A stretch of 64,000 nucleotides of DNA, taken from the NCBI GenBank assembly GCA_029747015.1, contig JAKOGI010000819.1, positions 298,501-362,500 of the forward strand, read 5' to 3'. How positions within the stretch are numbered: position 1 is the first letter of the stretch; the number at the start of each line of letters is the position of its first letter. The position numbers and the translations under genes are program-made. Source of the DNA: Carnegiea gigantea (lineage: Eukaryota > Streptophyta > Magnoliopsida > Caryophyllales > Cactaceae). This document shows positions 46,397 through 55,755 of the stretch, piece by piece. The notes beneath the pieces are model-generated. The model ran no database searches. It was not told the origin of the DNA and worked only from the letters and a program-made list of their open reading frames with translations.

Positions 46397-46706
46397 TTTA
46401 ACTCTTGTAACACTGTAGCAGAATCCTACCTCTCAAAGTCTTTTTTAAGACTTGGTAGTGATAATGCTCTACCTAACTTTTAACTCAAAACCTTTTGCAA
46501 AGGCATACTTATTTTCAAAAGAGTAGCCCCATTCTACATTTATGCACTTGGGGCGAAATGAAGTCAAGAACCATTGCTTTGCCGCTCTACTCGGATCGAG
46601 ATAAGTCCTCGAGGAAATAAACTAAAGAGAATGGTCTTATTTGTAGCTTTCTTTAATTCTATGATATCTAATCTGTCCTAACTTGATCCATGATGATTAT
46701 TTGCGT
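46397..46706 (+). repeat. Ogre 3' LTR, second part
   Basis: Continues the LTR between two insertions. It aligns with 16660-16960 of the 5' LTR through CTCTCAAAGTC, AGACTTGGTAGT, GTAGCCCCAT, GCTCTACTCGG and GATATCTAAT. It is broken at 46706 by the copia element. Confidence 0.72.
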
Positions 46707-47646
46707 TGACATTCTCCTTACCTCTTATTACAATCTGTTATACCTGGATGTTCTGAGGAAAGACAAAATGATTTTGGTTTAACAAGATAATTAATTTCTA
46801 TTAGCATTAGTTGTAGTAATGTGCAACATTTTTGTCTATTATTTGCACCTCATTATAAATCTAGAAGCTAATTATATTATTACATGTGATCATATTACTA
46901 TTATATGGGTAATTATGTTGACATGTGATAAATAGAGCAAGGTTAGCAATCACATAGATTATAGCCAAATCATGATCATGATTGATTCAAGGTTATCATG
47001 TGAAGATCACACTTAGCAAGGTCAATTTAATTGGCTCGAGGCTTTTAAAGGGCAACAAAGAGTCCAAACCAATTATACTCTTACTCAGCCAACCAAGGAA
47101 GATTCATATGTAACGGCTAGAAGACCATTCGCAATCTAGAAAAGCAATTCTTAATTATTGTCTATAATATTGCAATGGCTAGCTAAAGTAATTGCGCGGT
47201 AAGTATGGAGAAGCCATGAGCGATAGAGACAAACAACCTAACATCAAAGAGAGTTGTTTGGGCACAAATCTACAAATCATTTCATTGACCTCTCATTTGT
47301 TTTAATTCAAAGAGTTGTGTTGTTCAAGTTATAATTGGGTGGGATGGTTAGAGTTAAAGGTTTAACTCTACCAAGCCTTATTGAAGTATCGACTTGTGAC
47401 TGAGAACTTAGAATATGTGTACCATAGAGTTGTATTAATCATCCCTCCAAATAAAATTTGGTTAATTATAGAGTTGGAGAACTCTAGGCCGGAACTAAAC
47501 CTGTTGAGGCCCAACCTCGTTAAGGAATACTTGTGTTTTGTCCACATTTACTTTTCTGCGTTTATAGTTTGATTATTTTATAACTTTGATTGTCACCCTT
47601 TTCACCCCACTCTTTGGTGATTTAACTAGCCAAACTAGACCAACGA
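46707..47646 (+). repeat. Copia 5' LTR
   Basis: Homologous to 49769-50711 over its full length, with shared blocks such as CATTATAAATCTAGA, TTACTATTATATGGGTAATT, CAAATCATTTCATTGACCT and TAACTCTAGA-type sequence. It starts TGACATTCTCC and ends near CCAACGA. Confidence 0.85.
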
Positions 47647-47647
47647 T

Positions 47648-47662
47648 TAGTATTAGAGCTAG
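47648..47662 (+). promoter_or_regulatory. Copia primer-binding site (tRNA-iMet type)
   Basis: TAGTATTAGAGCTAG differs from the standard TGGTATCAGAGCTAG by two transitions. It lies one base past the 5' LTR end. Confidence 0.8.
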
Positions 47663-47704
47663 CACTATTTTTTTAAAGACTGGACTGTGTGATAGCTCGA
47701 TCCT

Positions 47705-48060
47705 ATGGCTAATTATGATTTTAACTTTGATTACCCTCTGCTTCTTGAAGGTACTAATTATTTTTGGTGGCATGAAATAATGGAATTTTATATCAAGCAC
47801 AAGGATTTTGATCTTTGGGATATCATTGTCAAAGGTCCAATGGTCACTGAGAAATTTAAAGATACATATACCAAAGATGATTACCAGAGGACATCCAAAA
47901 TTTTCAAAGTTCTAAACATTTTACATTGTGCTTTTAGTATTGATATTTTATGAGTCTTTCTCACATTGTCATAGTGCCAATGAGATTTGGGAGACCCTTT
48001 ATTATTTATATTATAATGATCAAAATGTGTAGCCAAGCGAATTTGTGGCACATGATAAAA
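47705..48060 (+). pseudogene. Copia gag N-terminus
   Basis: The open frame 47705-47953 reads as the start of copia gag, with FDYPLLLEGTNYFWWHEIME (family PxLxGENYxxWKxRME), FYIKHKDFDLWDIIVKGP (family FLxAxDxxLWDVVxxGP) and a KVLNILHCAFSID block (family ALNILxxALxxDE). A stop at 47951-47953 cuts it off. In another frame the next motif, CQ..EIWETL (about 47970-48000; family ETAKEIWDTL), follows. The zinc knuckle and everything downstream are missing. Confidence 0.82.
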
Positions 48061-49768
48061 TGATGGTGTAAGGAAATGCTACGGAAGTGGAGGATCATCA
48101 GCATTATAAAGAGCAAGAATAAGAAAGTGGTGATCCAATTCAACACCTTTTATGTGATGACGTTGAACATGTCCGAATTATGGAGTTGTTTGAAAATGGT
48201 GAGAAAAACAAAGACTCTTATTGCTTATCTATTCTTAGAAGTGGTAAGTGTGAGATAAAATGCATGCTTGAATTTTTTAAACAATAATTTACCTCAAACT
48301 TGTCATATTTTGATGATTTAAATACTACACCAAATTTTCGACTTTAAAATTCTTCACTGTAGTGTTAAATTAAGAAAATGTACCAAGATAGTGAGAAAGA
48401 CAAATTTTACCTTATTAATTTTTCTTACTTCTAACACTTTTCAATCGGAGAAGAAAAGGATATCAAGATAAGGACAAATAGCTTCATTTATACATATATC
48501 AACAAAGATGTGCATGCCGGTGGAAAGTATTTGACTCTTCATGTTTGGAACTAATTAAAATTTTTCAATTACATTCGAGCCTTTTGAAAATTCAAGTGGA
48601 CTTGAAAAAATTGGAGCTACACAATGAGATATGGTAAGTGATAGTTTGTCGAAAGCAAAAATGAGGTAAGTCTACTTATTTTGTCTAACATGTTGAAATC
48701 TTGGAGAATTTATACAATGCCCATATTTCTAGGTCATGAAATACAGTCCAAGGCATTGAAAATTGGCAAGAAGAATGACGTTGTTTGTTACTAAATAACT
48801 ACATATCAAGGGCTTGAACTTCTATTTCAACATCTTGAATATGTGAAAAATTTTGATTCTAAGTAAACAAGGTGATGTTATATTGCATGATTTTCTTCCT
48901 ATTTAAGAGATATTACTTTTTAAACTTTTAAATTTTAATCTGCTTAACTATATTGGAAGGAGAGCATGATTAATATTCCATTATATTCTGCGATATTATG
49001 ACATGTGTTTAATCTTTATACACTAATGATATCTTCTATATGATCTCAATATCTTTATCCATAATTATTCCTAACATTTGCATAAATAATATTGTTTGTT
49101 TCTATAAGCAGAAATATGCATTACTTGATGATTTTTCGATAACCATGGTTTATTCTTTAAAGGGGGGGATTTTTAAATGCTATTATATGTTAATCCCTTA
49201 TAGCCTATATATGCATATTGCTCATGAGAACATCAAGTCAGGACATATTGGTATATATGATTAATTTATTTATTTTCCCATTTGATATCTATGCAAGTCA
49301 TATTGAGAGGGAGCATCTCCATATTCCATTGACTTATCAAGGGAGAGGTATACGGATTAACTTGTTAATATTTATATTTGAGAAAGCGAGGATATTTTGT
49401 ATGTCTTAGTTATTTTTGTTTTACATCAATTTAAGTGATATGATCTTGAAATGCTACCACGACTATATGCTTTTTGAAATTTTCACTTCATGTGATATTG
49501 CATTTTGCCATGAATTAAGGGGGAGTCCTCTCCTTCAGTACTGATATTCTTATTGGACAATTTTTTAAGGTACTAAGTTTAAGGGTATTATCCATTGCAT
49601 GTGGCATATCTATTTTGGCTTTCTCCTTCTTAGGCTACCTTTTCATGAAAGACAAAAAGGGGGGACAGATTTTGGTAAGCTAACTTGGTTATTATTTGGC
49701 GGATCCCTTAGTAAGTTCACAATTGTTATTTTCAGATAATTTTGCCTTCGATCAAAAAGGAGCTATTG
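48061..49768 (+). other. Internal region of the copia element
   Basis: No pol motif in any frame. An extra GACAAAAAGGGGGG tract (about 49651-49664) resembles the purine-rich signal before 3' LTRs of copia elements and may be a second or older polypurine tract. Open frames at 48076-48258, 49040-49264 and 49218-49409 match nothing I know. Confidence 0.4.
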
Positions 49769-50711
49769 TGGCATTACCGTTATTATGATATGCTATATTT
49801 AGTTGTTCTCTTGAAAGACAAACGGATTTTTGTCCAACAATGTAATTAATTGCTATTAGCATTACTCCTAGTAATGTGTAACATTTTCGTACATTATTCA
49901 GACCTCATTATAAATCTAGATGCCAATTATAGTATTATATGTGATCATGTTACTATTATATGGGTAATTATGTTGACATGTGGTAAACAGAGCAAGGGTA
50001 GCATTCATATACATTATGGCCAAATCATCACGATCATAATTGATTAAAGGTTATCACGTGAAGATCACGTACACTCAGCAAAGGCTGTTTTAATCGGCTT
50101 GAACCTTTAGAGTGCAATGAAGCATCCAAACCCATTATAGTCTTACTCAGAAAATCAAGGAAGATTCACATGCAATGGCTAGAAGATCATTTGCCAATAT
50201 AGAAAAACAATTGTAATTTTTGCTTATAATAATATTACAATAGCTAGATGAGCAATTGAGCTATAAGTATGGAGAAGTCGTAAAAGATAAGGACACAATC
50301 AACCTAAGATCAAAGAGAGCTATTCGGACACAAATTTGCAAATCATTTCATTGACCTTTCATTTGTTTTAATTCTAAGAGTTGTATTGTTCACGTTGTAA
50401 TTGGGTGGGATAGTTAGAGTTAAAGGGTCAACTTAACCAAGCCTTGTTAAAGTACCAACTTATGACTTGGAACTTAGAGTAGGTATACTCTAGAGTTGTG
50501 TTAATCATTCCTCCTAGTAAAATTGGGTTAATCTTGTAGTTAGCCAAGTCTAGACGGGGCCTAAGTTTGTCAAGCCAAAGCCTCGTTAAGAAATATCTAT
50601 GTTTTGTCCACATTTACTTTTTCATATTTATATTTTGATTATTTTGTGAATTTGATCATCGCCCTATAAACTCCTTCTAAGGTGATTTAACTAGAAAAAC
50701 CGAGTCAGTAG
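49769..50711 (+). repeat. Copia 3' LTR
   Basis: Partner of 46707-47646. It starts TGGCATTACCG and ends near GAGTCAGTA, followed by the right copy of the target duplication. Confidence 0.82.
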
Positions 50712-50716
50712 TGTGT

Positions 50717-50839
50717 TTTATGCTTTTATCCTTGTAAATGAAATAAAATATGTTCATAATCCTAAGTTTATTACTTTCTTATACATTTCAATCCTTTTTA
50801 AGATGAACTGATGATAAGTAGTCATAAAAAAGTAGTCCA
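50717..50839 (+). repeat. Ogre 3' LTR, third part, truncated
   Basis: Aligns with the 5' LTR from 16962 to 17043 (GTTTTATGCTTTTATCCTTGTA and CTAAGTTTATTRCTTTCTT). The 50785-50839 stretch has little or no match, and the remaining 400 bases of the 5' copy have no counterpart. The sequence passes directly into minus-strand integrase, so the LTR tail was probably deleted together with any target duplication. Confidence 0.6.
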
Positions 50840-50849
50840 CTAGTTGAGC

Positions 50850-51464
50850 TTCTAGTCTTCTACCCACATTTTAAAGTAGTCCACTACTACCAGTAAACAC
50901 TTTCTTTGTCCCGTGGCTTGAGGAAAGGGACCCAGGATATACATGCCTCACCTAGCAAAGGGAACAACCTCCATAAATGTAGAGAGATTTATTACTAGTA
51001 TATGTATTTTTGGGAAGTGGAGTTGGCATTTGTCACATTTCCAGACATAGTCTAATGCATCTCTGAGTAACATAGGCTAACAGAATCCTGCTCTCAGCAC
51101 TTTGGCTGCCAGCACCCTGGCCCCTATATGTTATCCACAATTTCCCTCATGGAAGTCTTCAAGTATGTCTTCTACTCTTTCCTTTTTCAAATGCTTTAAT
51201 AGGGGGTCTTCCATATCCTCTCTTGCATATTTCCCCTTAAAACAGGGAGTATCATACTATCCTTTTTTTTAGCTTTCCAGCTTCTACCACATTATTTGGG
51301 AGCCTTCTAATCTCTAGATAGTCTATAATTGGTTCTATCCATGAGTTATCCATATCTATCACATAGACCTCAGTCAAGTCTATGCTTCAAACTCTCACAA
51401 CCTCCCAAAATGATCTTGCAAAATCAGTCTGTGTCGAACTTGCTAGCTGACTTAATGCATCTAC
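50850..51464 (-). pseudogene. Outer Tat element: integrase N-terminal half
   Basis: On the minus strand the frame continues from RNase H into the linker with VDALSQLASSTQTDFARS (about 51400-51460; family ADALARLASS), VIDMDNSWIEPIIDYL (51315-51365; family PSWMxPIxDYL), then the zinc-finger region DFHEGNCG (51135-51160; family VHEGxCGNH), LAAKVLRAGFC (family LxxKxLRxGYYW), KCDKCQLHF (about 51025-51050) and MYILGPFPQATGQRKCLLVV (50905-50960), ending VDYFKMWVED (about 50870-50905), which holds the first catalytic Asp. The rest of the integrase is at 6745-7346. Stops are present. Confidence 0.85.
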
Positions 51465-51950
51465 TTAGTGATTGTCCGATTTTGCTATATGAATTTTCTC
51501 AAATTGTAGGAAATCTTTGATGGATTCATTGGCCTTGGCTACGTATTCAACCACCTGGTTTCCTTTAGCTTCAAACTTCACTATGATCCGACTAATCACC
51601 AGTAGTGAGTTATTGAAGAGCCTAATGTTCTTGGCCTCTAAGGTCTTGCATATCTCTAGGCCAACTATAATGACTTCATATTCTACATCATTATTTATGG
51701 CTGGGAATGCAAACCTCAGGGCATACTTAAACTTCTCCCCTTCTGGAGAAATTACGATTAGTGCACCCCATGACCCATTATGCATGGAGGATCCATCTGC
51801 ATATACTGTCCACCAATATGGTTCTGGCTCTAAGGCTGTGTCCTTAAATCTACACTTTGCCAAAAAGTCTGATAGAGCTTGTGCTTTGATTGATATCCTT
51901 GGTCTATATTCTATGCCAAACCTTGATAGCTCCATTACCCATAGTAGGGT
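51465..51950 (-). pseudogene. Outer Tat element: RNase H
   Basis: An uninterrupted minus-strand frame (51935 down to 51465) contains MELSRFGIEYRPRISIKAQA and LSDFLAKC (family ELSEFDIxYxPRxAIKAQALADF). The archaeal-type RNase H follows with WTVYADGSSMHNGSWGALIV (family LYVDGSSNxxGSGAGxVL), YALRFAFPAINNDVEYEVII (family ALRFxFxATNNxAEYEAL), LFNNSLLVISRI and VAKANESIKDF. The catalytic Asp in DGSS is intact, but the position that is Asp in the family FSDSQL block reads Asn. It is the longest intact piece of the outer Tat pol. Confidence 0.88.
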
Positions 51951-51959
51951 TTTTTAAAA

Positions 51960-53870
51960 AAAACAATCATACTGTTGTATCATCTTCTTTAGTTGTCGAT
52001 TCGTTAAGATCTTGATTAGATGTGCTTCAAAGTAAGGTCCTAACTTTCTTACTGTCGTGATTAGGGTCAGAACTAATTTCCTTATATTTGTATAATTGAT
52101 TTTGGGATGAGTCAGGATATGGCTAACAAAGTATATAGAATCTACTTCCTGTCCTCTTCTCTTACTAAGACCACACTTACAGCCACTCTAGATGCTAACA
52201 GGTATATGTATAGTTTTTCACTAGAGCTTGGGCTGGGTTGGGAAGTTATCTCAAACAGATACTATCTGAGTTGCTTAAAAGCTTACTCTTCTTGTTCAGT
52301 CCATTTAAAGTCTTTGATTGACCTTAGGCACTTGAAGAATGAGAGACACTTTTGTTTAGAGTTAGAAATGAATCGTTCCAAGGCTGTCATGCAGTCAGTC
52401 AGTTTCTAAGCCCCTTTCATAGTTTTGGGGCTTAGCATGTCTCGAACTACTTTTACTTTTTACGATTTGAAATAACACCTCTTTCATCGATCATAAACCC
52501 TAGAAACTTGTTAGCTGATACCCAAAAGCGCACTTTTTGGCATCTAATTTAATTCTAAACCTTTTTAAAGTAGTGAAAATCTCCTCTAAATATAGATGGT
52601 GTTGATCTGAAGTCTTTCACTTAACAGTCTTGTTTTCAATGTATGCTTCCATGTTTCGGCCAATATGCCCTTTAAAGAGCTTGTTGACTAGCCTCTGGTA
52701 CGTATCACTAGCATTCCTCAGCCCGAATATATGGCATGGCCTTATAATAGCACAAGCCCTAGCGAATGATGAAGGTTATATATTTCTAATATTGCTTCCA
52801 CATAGGTATTTAGTGAAAACCAAAGTAGGCACCCGTAGACATGAGGTAACCATGACCACTAATTGAGTTCACCCATTGATTAATCTTGGGAAATGGGGAA
52901 CAATCTTTAGGGCATGGCTTTTGTTAGGTCCCTATAATCCACATTCATCTTCCAGGAGCCACTAGGCTTCTTCACCATCACAACATTTGATAACCATCAT
53001 GATGTTTGTATTCCTTGATGAATCCTACATTTAGCAACGTCTTCAATGCTTCTGACACTGCCTAATTTCTTTCGAGGGAAAAACATCTCCTTTTCTGCTT
53101 TATAGGCCTTTCTTAAGGATTTATGGCCTGCTTGTGAACCATAATATCATGATCTATTCTTAGTATCTCTTGCACTCCATAAGTAAACATATCTACATAT
53201 TACCTGAGCAGGGGTATAAGCGCTTTTCTAGTACGTATCACTGGCATTCTTCAGCCTGAATGGCATGGCCTTATAATAACACACACGCTAGTGAGTGATG
53301 AAGGCTATATACTTCTAATCTTGCTTCCACATGGGTATTTGGTGAAAACCAAAGTAGGCATCCGTAGACATGAGGTGACCATGACCACTAATCGAGTTCA
53401 CCAATTAATTAATCTTGGGAAGTGGGAAACAATCTTTAGGGAATGGATTTTGTTAGGTCTCTGTAATCCACATTCATCTTCTAGGACCCACTAGGCTTCT
53501 TCACCATCCCTACATTTGCTAACCATCATGATGTTTGCATTGCTTGATGAATCCTACATCTAGCAACTTCTGCAATGCTTCTGACACTACCTTATTTCTT
53601 TTGAGGGGAAAGTATCTCCTTTTCTACTTTATAGGCCTTGTTTGAGGGTTTATGGCCTGCTTATGAACCATAATATCATGATTCATTCTTAGTATCTATT
53701 GCGCTCCACAAGTAAACACATCTACATACTGTCTGAGCAGGGATATAAGCCACTTTTTGGACGGTCGGTTCCATGTTTGCGCCAATTTGCACTGTGATAG
53801 ACTAATCATAGGCTAGGGGTATCTCTTATATTTGAGCCCTATACCTTCACTTAGGATTCTTATCGTCCTT
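51960..53870 (-). pseudogene. Outer Tat element: reverse transcriptase, with internal duplication
   Basis: On the minus strand, pre-RT and RT motifs are readable: QIGANMEPTVQK (about 53765-53800), DIMVHKQAINP (about 53125-53155), QTSxWLSNVVMVKKPSGSW (52945-53010; family WLANVVxVKKxNGKWR), MNVDYRDLTKA (family MCVDYTDLNKACP), then GLRNASDTYQRLVNKLF (52670-52725; family GLKNAGATYQRLVNxxF), EAYIENKTVK (52610-52650; family VYVDDMxVKS, with both catalytic Asp replaced by Glu-Asn) and DAKKCAFGYQLTSF (52505-52545; family NPxKCxFGVxSGxFLG). A 533-bp segment is present twice in tandem (52698-53757), so the palm region occurs in duplicate. Confidence 0.85.
52698..53757 (-). repeat. Tandem duplication of about 533 bp inside Tat RT
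   Basis: Copy 1 (52698-53230) and copy 2 (53231-53757) align end to end. Both start GTACGTATCACT and both contain GGCATGGCCTTATAATA, GTGAAAACCAAAGTAGGCA, CCACTAGGCTTCTTCACCATC, AACCATCATGATGTTTG and CATAATATCATGAT, then GAGCAGGG.TATAAGC at the right end. They differ by scattered substitutions and small indels. Confidence 0.93.
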
Positions 53871-53893
53871 GTTGTCAAGCTGAGAGACTAAAA

Positions 53894-54348
53894 GACCATC
53901 AAAGCGTCAAATATACGTTCTCCCAGAAAGACATAAATATGAGACAAATAAGATAGCTAGAGTTCCTCAAGGACTATGATGTGCACATTCAGTATCACCT
54001 TAAGAAGGAAAATGTAGTAGTAGATGTTTTAAGTCATAGGCCATACCCCACCCTTAGTCACCTACTTTATATACCACTAGCATTGGGCGATTAGTTTAAG
54101 AGATTAGAGATTAATGTTACAGCTAGGGAAGAAAAGTCCATATTATTTGCTATGAAGGTGCGACCGACACTCATTGAGGAGATTTGCGTCACCCAAGGGA
54201 TGGATCCTCAATAAGAGAGGATTAGGGAGGAGGTGCTAGAAGGTAAGGCACTAGGATTTATGGTCCATAAAGATAGGAAATTAAGGATCTATAACCTAGT
54301 GTGTGTTCCCACTGTAGAAGAGCTTAGGAGGGAAATTTTGGAGCAGGG
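53894..54348 (+). pseudogene. Tekay/Del-type chromovirus: RNase H end and integrase start
   Basis: The plus-strand frame begins abruptly with DHQSVKYTFSQKDINMRQIR (53894-53953; family DHKSLKYIFTQKDLNMRQRR), then LEFLKDYDVHIQYH and VVVDVLSHRPYPTLSH (54010-54062; family VVADALSRK). It continues through TLIEEICVTQGMDPQ, a KDRKLRIYNLVCVP block (54271-54312; family LRxxxRLCVP) and VEELRREILEQG (54313-54349). It stops where the nested element begins. Upstream RT and gag are missing: the sequence to the left is minus-strand Tat RT. The second part is at 62058-62580. Confidence 0.88.
54344..54348 (+). repeat. Target-site duplication CAGGG, left copy
   Basis: CAGGG directly left of the LTR start TGATAC. 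It is identical to 62053-62057. Confidence 0.85.
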
Positions 54349-55755
54349 TGATACATGGGATTAAGCAAACTCAAGCAATGTGATCTTTTGCAATATGCTT
54401 CAAGCTTAGTTCTAGATCAGCAATGGAGTTTGGACAAGAACGAAGGATATGAAGGGGATAAAGGTAATGCCACCACCCAAGGTAATTAAGGATTCCACCC
54501 TCTAAACTATAAAGGCTAAGCCACCAAGTTTAGATTAAAGAAAACCATTCAAATTTAGCAACCAATCTAATTATTTAAAGTGAGATTTTAACAGAGTTGT
54601 GTGTAAATCATAAAGCTAAGCTTTTCTTTCATGGATTCTAGGGTAGCCAAGTCAGCTTATATACATGTCCCCTAAGCTACCAAGAGAGTAGGAAAGTTCC
54701 TTAATAATGAGGAAACCTTAAACAAGCTTAGCTAAACTAAAAATGCCAAACAAGCTAAGCCTAAGCTAATTACAAGCATTAGTCTAGCAAATACATTATG
54801 TTTAAGATAAACTCAAGCTTGAACATGATCAATTATCTCTAGATAAGCCACTTGCACATGGGGGAGAGGGAAAAGGTAGGTTGCTGCTGTCCACTTTACG
54901 ACAATCCAATCATAAAGCAAGTGGATGTCAAACTTTAACCAAATTGGCTAATTTGTCTTCTAATGCTGCAAAAGAAGCTACGATGGTGTTTCTGAATGTC
55001 TAAGGAGACAATAGAGAAGTAGGAAGGTGACCAAACCCTCCCCATTAAGGAATATCACAACAAAGTCAAAACAGCTTGTTTAGACTTCATTAACCCGGAT
55101 TAACGTTGAAAACGATCAAGTTGGTTTAACCTATACTTGACTTAGAACTAATTTTAATGCATGGATGCGTTCCTTAGGATGTTAGTAAGCATCCTAAATA
55201 GAAAAATCAGCTCCAAATCAAGTTTAGGTGAGAGAACTAACCCAAAACTCAAACCAGGTTGGAAAACACCCCAAACTGCAATGGTTGGAAAAATACAGCT
55301 GAATCACCATAAAGAACTTGTCATGATTTTGATTTCTCTTCATGGCTTTACACCTCAGGATGTTGGCTACCATCTTGAGCAAAAATATCAGTCCTAAATC
55401 AGGTTTTAGGTGGTGATCCCACCTAATCTTTCAATATGGGGACTAAGACTGCCACAACATACCTTCACTATTTGGACCAATGTAGCAAAATGCCTAATAC
55501 TTAGGCTAAAATTAAGCTTCCTCAATGAAACTAGACATCTTAGAGAGTCCAATAAAGTAGGACTTGCCCATAGGACATTTTGGAAACTCTAAAGATTATG
55601 CCATCCGAAACCATTCTAGTTCTGGATTTGAATAGGAGAACAAGGAGTGAATCTATTGTACCAATGCTTGCTTACCTTGGTCTTCCTTGGCTCAATCAGT
55701 ACAATGGACTTTATGTGGATTTAGGGAACTCTCTTAGATGCCTTGCTTTACATCA
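54349..55755 (-). repeat. 3' LTR of the nested gypsy element
   Basis: Homologous to 60684-62052, with shared blocks such as GAGATAAAGGYAATGCCACCACC and GCTAAGCCACCAAGTTTAGATT (both truncated in citation), GCCTAAGCTAATTACAAG, CACTTTACGRCAATCCAAT and GGGAACTCTCTTRGATG. This copy has about 36 extra bases near 54358-54393. All open frames inside are accidental. Confidence 0.9.

Larger units (their letters stand above)
46707..50711 (+). mobile_element. Ty1/copia element, mostly non-coding, in the Ogre 3' LTR
   Basis: Direct LTRs of about 940 bp (46707-47646 and 49769-50711) enclose 2.1 kb. A tRNA-iMet-type primer-binding site and a copia gag start follow the 5' LTR. A purine tract ATCAAAAAGGAGC (49751-49763) precedes the 3' LTR. 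The flanks TGCGT (46702-46706) and TGTGT (50712-50716) look like a 5-bp target duplication with one C-to-T change, and the uninterrupted LTR copy at 16955 has the matching TATGTGTTTTATGC context. No protease, integrase or RT motif is visible, so the element is non-autonomous or deleted. Confidence 0.8.
7347..50839 (+). mobile_element. Giant Ogre/Tat LTR retrotransposon with four nested insertions
   Basis: This is a composite element inferred from two homologous LTR copies, 7347-17460 and 40041-50839, each split by other transposons. Between them are a primer-binding-site-like sequence and plus-strand gag, protease, RT, RNase H and integrase relics in Ogre/Tat order. An antisense extra gene relic and a minisatellite array lie between pol and the 3' LTR. 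Removing the hAT (8.6 kb), Athila (9.2 kb), LARD-like (5.6 kb) and copia (4.0 kb) insertions leaves about 16.1 kb, within the usual size range of Ogre elements. The 3' LTR appears shorter at its right end than the 5' LTR by several hundred bases. No target duplication is convincing. The element sits inside a minus-strand Tat integrase. Confidence 0.7.

Noticed and set aside
51517..51957. Plus-strand frame of 146 codons
   Set aside because: It is the antisense shadow of the clear minus-strand Tat RNase H, and its residues match no family.
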